Below are positions 17,146 through 25,157 of a stretch of DNA of 64,000 bases, piece after piece; the first letter of the stretch is position 1; each line of letters begins with the position of its first letter. The DNA comes from Nocardioides mangrovi (lineage in GTDB: Bacteria > Actinomycetota > Actinomycetes > Propionibacteriales > Nocardioidaceae), in the NCBI RefSeq assembly GCF_020073815.1, contig NZ_JAIQZJ010000008.1, positions 62,001-126,000 on the forward strand. Reading direction: 5' to 3'. The notes beneath the pieces were generated by a model. The model ran no database searches and was not told the origin of the DNA. It saw nothing but the letters and a program-made list of their open reading frames with translations. A program made the position numbers and the translations under genes.

Positions 17146-18140
17146 TGCTGCGCTTCGCCGTACGGCGCCTGGGATCGCTGGTCCTGGTGCTCCTGTGCCT
17201 CTCGATCCTCGTCTTCGTGCTCAGCCGGTACGGCGGCGGCGACCCGGTGCGCTCCTACCTCGGCAACAACGCCTCGGCCTCGGCCGTCGCGGCGATGCGC
17301 GAGAAGCTCGGTCTCGACGACCCGATGCCCGTGCAGTTCTGGGACTACGTCTCGCGGCTGCTCCACGGCGACCTCGGGATGAGCCTGAGCACCCGTCGCC
17401 CGGTGCGCGCCGAGCTCGCCGACCGGCTGCCCGCCACGCTCGAGCTCGCGATCGCCACGCTCCTCTTCTCGGTGGTGATCGGGGTCGTGCTCGCCCGGGT
17501 CTACGCGCTGCCCGGCTGCTTCGGCGGGATCGTCCGGTTCACGCTGCTGGGTGCGGCGAGCGCGCCGGCCTTCCTCGTCGCGACGGCCGGCGTGCTGATC
17601 TTCTTCGTCCAGCTCGGCTGGCTGCCCGTCTCGGGACGCACGTCGTACGGCCCGAGCGAGGGGCTCTCGGGCATTTACGTGCTCGACGGCCTGCTCACCG
17701 GCAACCTGGCCTACTCGTGGGACGCGTTGCAGCACCTGCTGCTGCCGGCCTTCGCCGCGAGCCTCGGCCCCGGCGTGGCGCTCGCGCGGGTCCTGGCCGA
17801 CGGGCTCAGCACCAGCATCGGGTCGGCGTACGCGCGCACGGCTCGGTCGTTGGGCGAGTCCGAGCGCAGCGTGCTGCGGCGCCACGGGCTCCGCAACGCG
17901 GCCAGCCCCGCCCTGAGCATGCTCGGCGTCCAGTTCGGGATGATGCTGTCGAGCCTGGTCGTCGTCGAGCAGATCTTCTCCTGGAACGGGCTCGGCCAGT
18001 ACCTCGTGATGGCCATCGACCGCGCCGACACCAATGCCGTCGCCACGATCAGCCTGCTCCTCGGCGCCTTCTACGTCGTCATCAACGCGCTCGTCGACAT
18101 CGCGCTCGCGGCGATCGACCCGCGCGTCCGCCTCAGCTGA
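17145..18140 (+). CDS. ABC importer permease, DppB type
   Basis: A 331-residue permease with the DppB first helix (RRLGSLVLVLLCLSILVFVLS) and REKLGLDDPMPVQFWDYV near residue 52. It has six predicted helices and an EAA loop near YARTARSLGESE. In this operon the order is ATPase, DppC, DppB, the reverse of the first importer. The start codon shares its A with the preceding stop. The isochorismatase-family gene follows after 22 nt, suggesting that uptake and hydrolysis are produced together. Confidence 0.87.
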   Translation: MLRFAVRRLGSLVLVLLCLSILVFVLSRYGGGDPVRSYLGNNASASAVAAMREKLGLDDPMPVQFWDYVSRLLHGDLGMSLSTRRPVRAELADRLPATLELAIATLLFSVVIGVVLARVYALPGCFGGIVRFTLLGAASAPAFLVATAGVLIFFVQLGWLPVSGRTSYGPSEGLSGIYVLDGLLTGNLAYSWDALQHLLLPAFAASLGPGVALARVLADGLSTSIGSAYARTARSLGESERSVLRRHGLRNAASPALSMLGVQFGMMLSSLVVVEQIFSWNGLGQYLVMAIDRADTNAVATISLLLGAFYVVINALVDIALAAIDPRVRLS

Positions 18141-18162
18141 CCCACCCCCGGAAGGAATCCCC

Positions 18163-18729
18163 GTGCCCCAGGAGTTCTCGCCGCTCCAGGTCCTCGACTG
18201 GACCCCGTCGGCCGACCTCACGCCGGTCGGCGAGGTCGTCCTCGTCGTCCTCGACGTGGCGCCCGGTCCCGACCACGACGCGCAGGTCGCGCGGGTCGAG
18301 GCGCTCGTCGCCGGCTGCCGCGACGCCGGTGTCCCGGTCGTCTTCGCCCGCACCATGACCGGTCCGGCGGCCTCCGTCCCGGCCGCCCCGGGCCTCGCCG
18401 ACCGCCCGGAGGAGTACGTCGTCCGCCGCCACCGCCACTCGGCCTTCTACGGCACCGAGCTCGACCTGGTCGTGCACGGCTACGGCGCGCAGACGGTCCT
18501 GCTGGCCGGCGGCACCACGGACGTCTCGGTGCACTACAGCCTGGTCGACGCGCACCAGCTCGACCACCACATCCGCTGCGTCGCCGACCTCGTCACGGGC
18601 ACGAACCCCGAGCTCCACGAGGCCGCCCTGCGCGCCATCAAGTACCTCCAGCGCGACGCGCTCGTCACCACCGCCGCCGTCGAGACGTGGCTCGCCGGCC
18701 GCCGTACCCCCGAGGAGCAGACCGCATGA
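18163..18729 (+). CDS. Isochorismatase-family protein lacking the catalytic Cys (probable pseudo-enzyme)
   Basis: A 188-residue protein with the isochorismatase fold. It shares SAFYGTEL, VLLAGGTTDV and KYLQRDALVT with its neighbours. The catalytic Cys is Ser122 (TTDVSVHYS) and the catalytic Lys position reads RRHRHSAF without Lys. The DVAPG motif replaces the usual DxQ. It is therefore unlikely to act through the standard thiol mechanism. GTG start with GGAAGGA (18150-18156) upstream. The stop overlaps the next start (ATGA), and the next gene encodes an intact homologue. An inactive structural or regulatory subunit of a heteromer is the simplest reading; a Ser-based enzyme is an alternative. 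Confidence 0.82.
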   Translation: MPQEFSPLQVLDWTPSADLTPVGEVVLVVLDVAPGPDHDAQVARVEALVAGCRDAGVPVVFARTMTGPAASVPAAPGLADRPEEYVVRRHRHSAFYGTELDLVVHGYGAQTVLLAGGTTDVSVHYSLVDAHQLDHHIRCVADLVTGTNPELHEAALRAIKYLQRDALVTTAAVETWLAGRRTPEEQTA

Positions 18730-19313
18730 ACACCCAGGGCCGGACGGCGCTCGTCGTCGTCGACTTCCAGGGCGGCGACCTGTCGTCGTCGACCTCGGCG
18801 TACGCCACCGACCAGCTCGAGAAGGCCAAGGCGATCGTCGCCGGCTGTCGCGCCGCGGACCTGCCCGTCGTCTGGATCCAGGAGGTCCACAAGCCGCACC
18901 TGACCGACATGGGCCGGGAGCTGGACGGCTCGGAGGGGCAGCACTGCATCGAGGGGTGGGCCGACACCGAGATCGCCCACGGCCTCGACCCGCTGCCCAC
19001 CGAGCACCACGTCCGCAAGCGCCGCTACTCGTCGTTCTTCGCCACCGAGCTCGACATCGTGCTCAAGCAGTACGCCGTCGACAGCCTGGTCCTCATCGGT
19101 GGCTTCACCGACATCTGCATCCTCTACACCGCCATGGACGCCGATCAGCGCGACTTCCGGATCAGCGTCGTCTCGGACGTCGTCTCGGGCTCGTCGCGGC
19201 AGGCCCACGACGACGCGCTGCTGATGATCGCCCAGCTCCAGGACGGTGCCCTCGTGACGTCCGAGGAGGTCCTGGCCTGGCTCGCGCCGGCCGAGGGGGC
19301 GGTCTCAGCCTGA
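18726..19313 (+). CDS. Isochorismatase-family amidohydrolase (catalytic triad present)
   Basis: A 195-residue cysteine hydrolase with Asp in VVDFQGG near residue 13, Lys in RKRRYSSFF, and Cys131 in FTDICILYT. It is closely related by eye to the protein at 11192-11815, so the island encodes two apparently active copies and one Cys-less copy. Translationally coupled to the Cys-less homologue upstream. Last gene of the operon from 11960; its 3' end overlaps the converging GntR gene by 9 nt. Likely hydrolyses an amide, carbamoyl or hydroxamate-type bond. Confidence 0.87.
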   Translation: MNTQGRTALVVVDFQGGDLSSSTSAYATDQLEKAKAIVAGCRAADLPVVWIQEVHKPHLTDMGRELDGSEGQHCIEGWADTEIAHGLDPLPTEHHVRKRRYSSFFATELDIVLKQYAVDSLVLIGGFTDICILYTAMDADQRDFRISVVSDVVSGSSRQAHDDALLMIAQLQDGALVTSEEVLAWLAPAEGAVSA

Positions 19314-20015
19314 GAAGACCGTGGAGGAGCGCTGCTCGTACCAGCGGGCCAGCGCGTCGCCGGCCTTGATCACGTGCACGCGCATCTCCTCGGCGGCGGC
19401 GTCGGCGTCGCCGGCGCGCAGCGCGGCGACGATCCGCTCGTGCTCGGCGAAGTTCTCGTCGCGGTGCCGGCTGTCGGTGACGATCAGCTGCGAGGAGACG
19501 TTGCGTGGGAAGGCGCCGTTGAGGTCCTCGATCGTGCGCCCGAGCCGGGCGTTGCCGGAGATCTCGGTGATGAGCGTGTGGAAGGCGTCGTTGGCGCGCC
19601 GGTGGGTGGGCGCCTGCTCGCCGGCGCTCTGCGCGGCGGAGTGCTCGTACATCTCCCGGTTGCTGACCTCGAGCTCGTCGAGCTGCTCGCGGGTGATCCG
19701 GGAGACCGCGCGGCGCGCCGCGAGCGCCTCGAGCTCGGCGCGGACCTCGTAGGCCTCGCGCACCTCCCACGGGGCGGGCACGCGGACGACCGCGCCCCGG
19801 TTGGGGTGCACGGCGATGAGGCCGCCGCTCTGGAGCTGACGGATCGCCTCGCGCACGGGGGTGCGGCTGACCCCGAAGGTGGCGGCCAGGTCGGCCTGGC
19901 GCAGCTGCCCGCCGATGGGGATCTCGCCGGCCATGATCAGGTCGCGGATCTTGGCGGCCAGGTCGTCGACCAGGGTCGCTGGCGACAGTGCTTCCTCGTC
20001 TGCCTGGTCGGGCAT
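19305..20015 (-). CDS. GntR-family regulator, FCD (FadR) subfamily; probable regulator of the island
   Basis: A 236-residue repressor type. The N-terminal winged helix has LRQADLAATFGVSRTPVREA near residue 45, the GntR recognition helix. The C-terminal FCD domain has the likely metal/ligand residues in RRANDAFH near residue 140, AEHERI near residue 190 and RVHVIKAG near residue 215. ATG with AGGGG upstream. Its own promoter region (20084-20116) carries the palindrome that recurs at the island's other promoters, which points to autoregulation and control of the whole island. The ATTGGATCCAAT-type site resembles the operator known for Caulobacter VanR (from memory), a regulator of the same superfamily. 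Confidence 0.85.
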   Translation of the reverse strand: MPDQADEEALSPATLVDDLAAKIRDLIMAGEIPIGGQLRQADLAATFGVSRTPVREAIRQLQSGGLIAVHPNRGAVVRVPAPWEVREAYEVRAELEALAARRAVSRITREQLDELEVSNREMYEHSAAQSAGEQAPTHRRANDAFHTLITEISGNARLGRTIEDLNGAFPRNVSSQLIVTDSRHRDENFAEHERIVAALRAGDADAAAEEMRVHVIKAGDALARWYEQRSSTVFSG

Positions 20016-20083
20016 CCCGTCCCCTCTCGATGTCGCGCGGCGGTGCGTGTCCGGACTCTAGCGGAGGATACGGCGTGGCGCTT

Positions 20084-20116
20084 GAAGGATCCGAACATGT
20101 ACTCTTTGGATCCAAT
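20084..20116. promoter_or_regulatory. Divergent promoter with GntR-type operators (O6)
   Basis: TTGGATCCAAT at 20106-20116 is the full palindrome; a weaker AGGATCCG copy lies at 20086-20093. They sit between the GntR gene (minus) and the membrane-protein/Rieske operon (plus). A plus-strand -10 candidate TACTCT (20100-20105) abuts the palindrome. A minus-strand TATCCT (20070-20065) would serve the regulator gene. Confidence 0.62.
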
Positions 20117-20138
20117 AGTTCGAAGAGGAGGCGTCGCC

Positions 20139-20747
20139 GTGCTGCTGATGGGAGCCGCGATGGTGGTCGGTTGTGCCGTCCACCTCGTCCTCGTCGCCCG
20201 GTCCCACGACTGGCATCCGCTGCACGTGGCGTGCCCCGCCCTGGTGCTGCTGGCGATGGTCGACACGTGCCTGCTCGGGTCCGGCCTGCTGCCGGGCGCG
20301 GTCTGGGCGGCACTGGTCGCGCTGGCGGCGGTCGCCGCCGGGGTCTTCGCGCCGAGCGGTCGGCGCGCCGGCCACTCGTGGGGCGTGGTGGCGGCGCTGG
20401 TCGCGCTGCTCGCCCTGCCCTCGGCCGCGAGCGCCACCCCTGCCGAGGACGGCGCGGCCGACCTGCACGGCATGCACGACGCGGCCGGGATGTCCGACAT
20501 GAGCGGCATGACCGGCATGACCGGCATGAGCGGCATGCACGACATGGCCGGCAGCCACGCCGCCGCCGACGTGCCGGGCTGGCTCTGGTGGGGCGTGCTG
20601 GCGGGGGTCGTCGTCATCGTGACCGTCCTGGCCGTGCGGGTCGTCCGCGCGTCCGGCCACCGGGCCCGTTCCCGCCGCGTGCTCGCCCTCGCCGGCCTCG
20701 TCGAGGTCGGCCTGATGGCGGCGATGGTCCTCCCCGCGACCGCCTGA
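20139..20747 (+). CDS. Membrane protein with Met/His-rich central segment
   Basis: A 202-residue protein with about three hydrophobic helices in the first 100 residues and two more near the C-terminus. Between them is a low-complexity stretch (about residues 105-145) of Gly-Met, His-Met and Asp-Met repeats such as GMTGMTGMSGMHDM. Such Met/His clusters commonly bind copper or other soft metals outside the membrane. The overall layout recalls DUF5134-type actinobacterial membrane proteins, but I am not certain of the family. GTG at 20139 follows AGGAGG (20126-20131). It leads the operon that continues into the Rieske oxygenase, so it may serve metal supply or sensing. Confidence 0.7.
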   Translation: MLLMGAAMVVGCAVHLVLVARSHDWHPLHVACPALVLLAMVDTCLLGSGLLPGAVWAALVALAAVAAGVFAPSGRRAGHSWGVVAALVALLALPSAASATPAEDGAADLHGMHDAAGMSDMSGMTGMTGMSGMHDMAGSHAAADVPGWLWWGVLAGVVVIVTVLAVRVVRASGHRARSRRVLALAGLVEVGLMAAMVLPATA

Positions 20748-20769
20748 CACCCACCGAAGGAGTCCGCAG

Positions 20770-22107
20770 GTGCTGAAGAAGGAAGACAACGACCGGCTCA
20801 CCCAGACCGGGCCGGGCACCCCGCTGGGCCGGCTGATGCGCTCCTACTGGCAGCCCGTGGCGCTGGTCTCGGAGATGCCGAGCGACCGTCCGGTCAAAGC
20901 CGTGCGGATCATGGGCGAGGACCTGGTGCTCTTCAAGAGGCCCGACGGCTGGGGCCTGGTCTCGCGCTTCTGCGCCCACCGCGGCGTCGACCTCTCCTAC
21001 GGCCGGCTCGAGGACGGCGGCCTGCGCTGCCTCTACCACGGCTGGCTGTACGACGGGGAGGGTCGCTGCGTCGAGCAGCCGGCCGAGCCGGAGCACAGCC
21101 AGTTCCTCCACAAGGTGCGGATCAGCAGCTATCCCTGCGTCGAGCGCAACGGTCTCGTCTTCGCCTACCTGGGCGCTGGCGACCCGCCGCCGTTCCCGCA
21201 CTACGACTGCTTCACGGCGCCGGAGCAGTACACCTTCGCCTTCAAGGGGCTGTGGGAGTGCAACTGGCTCCAGGGTCTCGAGGGCGGCATCGACCCGAGC
21301 CACGTCTCCTTCCTGCACCGCTTCATCCAGGAGGACCCGCGCGACGTCTACGGCCAGCAGTTCAGCGAGGAGGTCGCCGGGACCGGGCAGAAGCTGTCGA
21401 AGCTGGTCGGGGACCACTTCCGTCCCGACATCGAGGTCGAGACCGTCGACCACGGCCTGCGCGTCTTCGCGATCCGTCAGCTCACCGAGCATCTGCGGCA
21501 CGTGCGCGTCACGAACCTGATGTTCCCCAACGCCTTCGTCGTGCCCTTCGGCAACAGCAAGGTCTTCACCCAGTGGCACGTGCCCATCGACGACGAGCAC
21601 CACTACTGGTACATGATCTTCTACGACTTCGCCGAGCCCACCGACCAGGAGACGCTCCTGCAGCAGCGGCTCGAGGGCGTCTCGCTCCCGGACTACCGGC
21701 CGCTGCGCAACCGCTCCAACAACTGGGGCTTCGACGCACGCGAGCAGCAGGAGCTCACCTACACGGGCATGGGCCTCGACATCAACGTCCACGACCAGTG
21801 GGCCGTCGAGAGCATGGGCCCGATCCAGGACCGCACCCTCGAGCGGCTCGGCGTCTCCGACCGCGCCGTCACCGCCAACCGCCGCCTGCTCCTGCGCGCG
21901 CTCGACACCTTCGCCGCCGGTGGTCCGCTCCCCTCGCACCCCGTCTCCGAGGAGGAGGCGGCCGCGCTCGTCGGCCCGTACGCGGTCGACCTCGTCACCG
22001 ACCACGACGGCTGGGAGCAGCGCTGGCTGGCCAGCGAGGCCGAGCGCCGCGCCGCATCGCCGTGGCACCGGGCGACCGTGGAGTCCGAGGAGCCCGTGGA
22101 TGCGTAA
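20770..22107 (+). CDS. Rieske non-heme iron oxygenase, phthalate 4,5-dioxygenase-like
   Basis: A 445-residue oxygenase large subunit. The Rieske [2Fe-2S] site is CAHRG near residue 69 and CLYHGW near residue 89 (C-x-H plus C-x2-H). The mononuclear iron site is DPSHVSFLH near residue 176. The N-terminal TGPGTPLGRLMRSYWQPV is typical of the phthalate-dioxygenase-like group of aromatic-ring hydroxylases and demethylases. No reductase or ferredoxin gene lies nearby, so electrons must come from elsewhere. GTG start after GAAGGAG. It overlaps the GS-like gene by 8 nt. Vanillate-type O-demethylases are relatives, but the substrate is unknown. Confidence 0.87.
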   Translation: MLKKEDNDRLTQTGPGTPLGRLMRSYWQPVALVSEMPSDRPVKAVRIMGEDLVLFKRPDGWGLVSRFCAHRGVDLSYGRLEDGGLRCLYHGWLYDGEGRCVEQPAEPEHSQFLHKVRISSYPCVERNGLVFAYLGAGDPPPFPHYDCFTAPEQYTFAFKGLWECNWLQGLEGGIDPSHVSFLHRFIQEDPRDVYGQQFSEEVAGTGQKLSKLVGDHFRPDIEVETVDHGLRVFAIRQLTEHLRHVRVTNLMFPNAFVVPFGNSKVFTQWHVPIDDEHHYWYMIFYDFAEPTDQETLLQQRLEGVSLPDYRPLRNRSNNWGFDAREQQELTYTGMGLDINVHDQWAVESMGPIQDRTLERLGVSDRAVTANRRLLLRALDTFAAGGPLPSHPVSEEEAAALVGPYAVDLVTDHDGWEQRWLASEAERRAASPWHRATVESEEPVDA

Positions 22108-23569
22108 CGTCGACGAGCGGCCGGTCGCCGAGGCCGGCGGCGGTGCCAGCGCCCGACCGATGCTGAGCAGCGACCGGGGCGGCTTCGTCGACGTCCACGA
22201 CCTCTGGTCCGAGCGGCAGTACGCCGCAGCCGCCCAGCTGCGCCGCGTGGTCGACGAGCTCGGCATCGAGATGGTGCGCCTCGGCTTCGTCGACCAGCAC
22301 GGCATCGTACGCGGCAAGACCGTCGCCCGCGCCGCGCTCGCGGGCGCCCTGCGCAACGGCATCACCGCCCCCAGCTCGCTCCTGCTCAAGGACACGTCCG
22401 GTTCGTCGGTCTTCCCCGTCTTCCGCTCCGAGGTCGGCGTCGGCGTGGAGGGCTTCTCGGGCGCGGGCGACGTCGTGCTGGTGCCCGACCCGACGACCTT
22501 CCGCGTGGTGCCCTGGGCCGAGCGCACCGGCTGGATCCTCTGCGACGTCCGCTTCCCCGACGGCTCGGCCGTCCCCTTCTGCACCCGCTCGCTCCTGCGC
22601 GACCAGCTCGCCGCGCTCGCCGAGCGCGGCTACGCGATGACCGTCGGCGCCGAGCTGGAGCTCCACCTCTTCCGTGGCGACAGCGATCCGACGACGCCCG
22701 GCTCCCAGCTGCTCCACGAGGAGACGCTGGACGGGCTCGACGACGTCGTCCAGCACCTCTACTCCGGCCTCACCGCGCTCGACCTTCCGGTGCGCACCCT
22801 CGAGCTCGAGTTCGGCGCCAGCCAGATCGAGCTCACCCTCGACGCTGCCGACGCCGCCACCACGGCCGACGCCGTCGTGGTCTGCCGGACGGCGATCCGC
22901 CAGATCGCCCGGCGGCTCGGCTACCACGCCACGTTCATGTCGCGGCCCCAGGGCGCCGCCAGCGCGTCGACCGGCTGGCACCTCCACCAGTCGCTCCGAC
23001 ACCTCGCGACCGGACGGGCGGCGTTCGTGCCGGACCCCGACGGCGGCGACGAGGCGCTGTCGGTCACCGGACGCTCGTGGCTCGAGGGCCTGCTCGCCAA
23101 CGCACCGGCCGCCGCGGCGTTCACGACCCCGACCGTGAACGGCTACAAGCGCTACCAGCCCTACTCGCTCGCCCCCGACCGGATCGCCTGGGGCCTCGAC
23201 AACAAGGGTGCGATGGTCCGCGCGGTCCGGGCCGCGGACCCGTCGGCGACCCGTCTGGAGAACCGCAGCGGCGAGCCGGCCGCCAACCCCTACCTCTACG
23301 TGGCCGCCCAGGTCGTCAGCGGCCTGGACGGCCTGAGCCGTCGCCTCGACCTGCGCCCGCCGACCGAGAACCCCTACGAGGACACCGCCCCGCGGCTGCC
23401 GCGATCCCTCGGCGAGGCCGTCGACGCGCTCGCGTCGTCGACCGCCTTCCGCGCCGGGCTCGGGGACACCGTCGTCGACTGGTACACCCGGATCAAGCGG
23501 GCCGAGTGGGAGCGCTACCTGGCCCACGTGTCCGACTGGGAGCAGCGGGAGTACGCCGATCTCTTCTGA
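22100..23569 (+). CDS. Glutamine-synthetase-like ligase (gamma-glutamyl-amide type)
   Basis: A 489-residue member of the GS fold, most like the GS-III/PuuA-type gamma-glutamyl-amine ligases. Visible parts: RGKTVAR near residue 72, the metal/ATP core GAELELHLF near residue 188, GWHLHQSL near residue 293, NGYKRYQPYSLAP near residue 348, and NPYLYVAA near residue 395. No adenylylation Tyr motif is seen. In aniline and alkylamine catabolism such ligases couple glutamate to the amine before or during oxygenation, and one is here translationally coupled to a Rieske oxygenase. A role in activating an amine substrate is therefore likely; ordinary nitrogen assimilation is unlikely. Confidence 0.82.
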   Translation: MRNVDERPVAEAGGGASARPMLSSDRGGFVDVHDLWSERQYAAAAQLRRVVDELGIEMVRLGFVDQHGIVRGKTVARAALAGALRNGITAPSSLLLKDTSGSSVFPVFRSEVGVGVEGFSGAGDVVLVPDPTTFRVVPWAERTGWILCDVRFPDGSAVPFCTRSLLRDQLAALAERGYAMTVGAELELHLFRGDSDPTTPGSQLLHEETLDGLDDVVQHLYSGLTALDLPVRTLELEFGASQIELTLDAADAATTADAVVVCRTAIRQIARRLGYHATFMSRPQGAASASTGWHLHQSLRHLATGRAAFVPDPDGGDEALSVTGRSWLEGLLANAPAAAAFTTPTVNGYKRYQPYSLAPDRIAWGLDNKGAMVRAVRAADPSATRLENRSGEPAANPYLYVAAQVVSGLDGLSRRLDLRPPTENPYEDTAPRLPRSLGEAVDALASSTAFRAGLGDTVVDWYTRIKRAEWERYLAHVSDWEQREYADLF

Positions 23570-23581
23570 GCCGGCGACTGC

Positions 23582-23593
23582 TAGTTTCGCCGC
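23582..23593 (+). promoter_or_regulatory. Leaderless promoter of the TetR gene
   Basis: TAGTTT (23582-23587) is followed by 6 nt and the ATG at 23594, with no ribosome-binding site, fitting a leaderless transcript. Confidence 0.45.
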
Positions 23594-24211
23594 ATGCCAC
23601 GCCTGGGCCGGCCTCGGGCCAAGGGCCCGTCGACCTCGGGCCTGACCACCGAGCAGGACATCCTCCGCGCCGCCGCGCAGCTCTTCTGCGAGGTCGGCTA
23701 CGGCAGCACCAGCACCTACGCGATCGCGCAGGCGGCCGGCATCTCGCAGGCCACGATGTACCACTACTTCCCGGGCAAGCACGCGATCCTGCTCGCCCTG
23801 CTCATGGACACGGTGCAGCCCTCCGTCGAGCTCGCCACGTCGCTGGTCACCGGGGCCGGCGCCGACGACCCGCCCCAGGCACGCCTGCGTCGGCTGTGCG
23901 AGTACGACGTCCGACTGCTGGTCGAGGGCGAGCACAACCTGGGCTCGCTCTACCTGCTGCCCGAGCTCGGTGACGAGCGCTTCGCGCCCTTCCACGCCGA
24001 GCGAGAGCGCCTCTACGCGGCCTACCGGGACCTGGTCGCGGACGTGGCCGGGGTGGACCCGGGCGGGGCGGACGCCCTGGCCAGCCTGGTGTTCGGTCTG
24101 GTCGAGTCGGTGATCCTGCGCCGGCGCCGCGAGGGGGAGCTCGCCGCGGACACGCCCGAGTTCATCGCCGACGCGGCCCTGCGGCTGGTGGGAGCGGGCC
24201 GGAGGGACTGA
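23594..24211 (+). CDS. TetR-family regulator
   Basis: A 205-residue regulator. The N-terminal helix-turn-helix reads TEQDILRAAAQLF and then IAQAAGISQATMYHYFPGKH near residue 52. The C-terminal ligand domain is not assignable to a known subgroup. It follows the GS-like gene by 24 nt but seems to have its own leaderless start. Lying inside the island, it may respond to a pathway intermediate and act together with the GntR regulator; no palindrome specific to it is obvious nearby. Confidence 0.85.
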   Translation: MPRLGRPRAKGPSTSGLTTEQDILRAAAQLFCEVGYGSTSTYAIAQAAGISQATMYHYFPGKHAILLALLMDTVQPSVELATSLVTGAGADDPPQARLRRLCEYDVRLLVEGEHNLGSLYLLPELGDERFAPFHAERERLYAAYRDLVADVAGVDPGGADALASLVFGLVESVILRRRREGELAADTPEFIADAALRLVGAGRRD

Positions 24212-24235
24212 CCGGAAGGATTAATCCGAGTCTCC

Positions 24236-24268
24236 ATTGGATGTAACATGGATGACATTGGATCCAAC
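24236..24268. promoter_or_regulatory. GntR-type operator array (O7)
   Basis: ATTGGATGTAA (24236-24246) and the perfect palindrome TTGGATCCAA (24258-24267) are spaced 22 bp centre to centre, about two helix turns. A TGGAT half site lies between them at 24249-24253. They precede the metallo-beta-lactamase-fold gene (start 24305, AGAAAGG upstream) and probably control the three-gene operon up to 26506. Confidence 0.62.
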
Positions 24269-24304
24269 TTTCCTTGATCTGTCGCTCGACAGAAAGGTCT
24301 CGCC

Positions 24305-25138
24305 GTGTCCCGGTTCGTCTCCGCCCTGGCGCGTCCGCGACCGGTGGACGGACCGGTCGCCGACCTCGACGGCATGCCCCTGCGGATGCACCCGCTGGTC
24401 CTCGGGTGGGAGCCCATCCCGGAGTCGCTGTCCCTGCACGGCGGGTCCGCCTCGACGTTCCTGCTCGAGCCGGTGACCGCGGCCGTCGTGGTGTACGCCG
24501 ACGGCTGGGTCCTGCTCGACAGCGGCTTCGACGTCGACGCGCTCGCCGACCCCGCGATCCGTCGCGCGCGGTTCGTGCACGGGAGCTACAACCCGGTCGT
24601 CCCGCCCGGCGATCCGCTCCTCGAGCAGGTCGCCGCCCTCGGCCTGTCGTGGCGCGACCTGCGCGCCGTCGGCATCTCGCACGTGCACTTCGACCACACC
24701 GGCGGTCTGCGACTCGTCGCGCCCGGGATCCCCGTCCTGCTCCAGCGGGCGGAGTGGGAGTACGCCGCCACCGGGGCGGTCGTCGCGGCCAACCCGTCGG
24801 AGTTCCGGCGCTCCGGTCTCGACGTCGTCCTCGCCGAGGGCGACACCGAGCTGGCGCCCGGGCTCTGGGCGCTCGACACGGCCGGGCACACCCCGGGCCA
24901 CCAGTCCTTCGCCGTCAGCCTGCCCGGCCAGCGCATCGTCCTCGCCTGCGACGCCGCCGACCTGCACGTCAACGTCACCGGCCCCACCCGCTGCGGCAGC
25001 ACGGAGCGCCCGGAGGACGCCGCGGCCGCCCAGCGCGCCATCGAGCGGCTCGCCGAGCTCGACGCCGCCGAAGGCACCACCGTCTGGCCCGCCCACGACC
25101 CGGACTGGCCGGGCTGGCGCGAGCACACCGTCGCCTGA
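24305..25138 (+). CDS. Metallo-beta-lactamase-fold hydrolase (lactonase-like)
   Basis: A 277-residue protein with the zinc motif SHVHFDHTGGL (HxHxDH) near residue 125, DTAGHTPGHQS near residue 195, CDAADLH near residue 217 and a late PAHD. This pattern matches N-acyl-homoserine-lactonase-like and related ester/lactone hydrolases in the cytoplasm. GTG with AAAGG 7 nt upstream. First gene of a three-gene operon with an alpha/beta hydrolase and a cyclase under operator O7. In this context it probably opens a lactone or ester in the pathway rather than quenching quorum signals. Confidence 0.84.
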   Translation: MSRFVSALARPRPVDGPVADLDGMPLRMHPLVLGWEPIPESLSLHGGSASTFLLEPVTAAVVVYADGWVLLDSGFDVDALADPAIRRARFVHGSYNPVVPPGDPLLEQVAALGLSWRDLRAVGISHVHFDHTGGLRLVAPGIPVLLQRAEWEYAATGAVVAANPSEFRRSGLDVVLAEGDTELAPGLWALDTAGHTPGHQSFAVSLPGQRIVLACDAADLHVNVTGPTRCGSTERPEDAAAAQRAIERLAELDAAEGTTVWPAHDPDWPGWREHTVA

Positions 25139-25157
25139 TCAACCTCGAGAGGACCCC

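Noticed and set aside
20770..22107. Calling the Rieske protein vanillate O-demethylase (VanA) because of the VanR-like operator
   Set aside because: Motifs fit the broader phthalate-dioxygenase-like group, no VanB-type reductase is adjacent, and neighbouring genes point to amide/amine chemistry.
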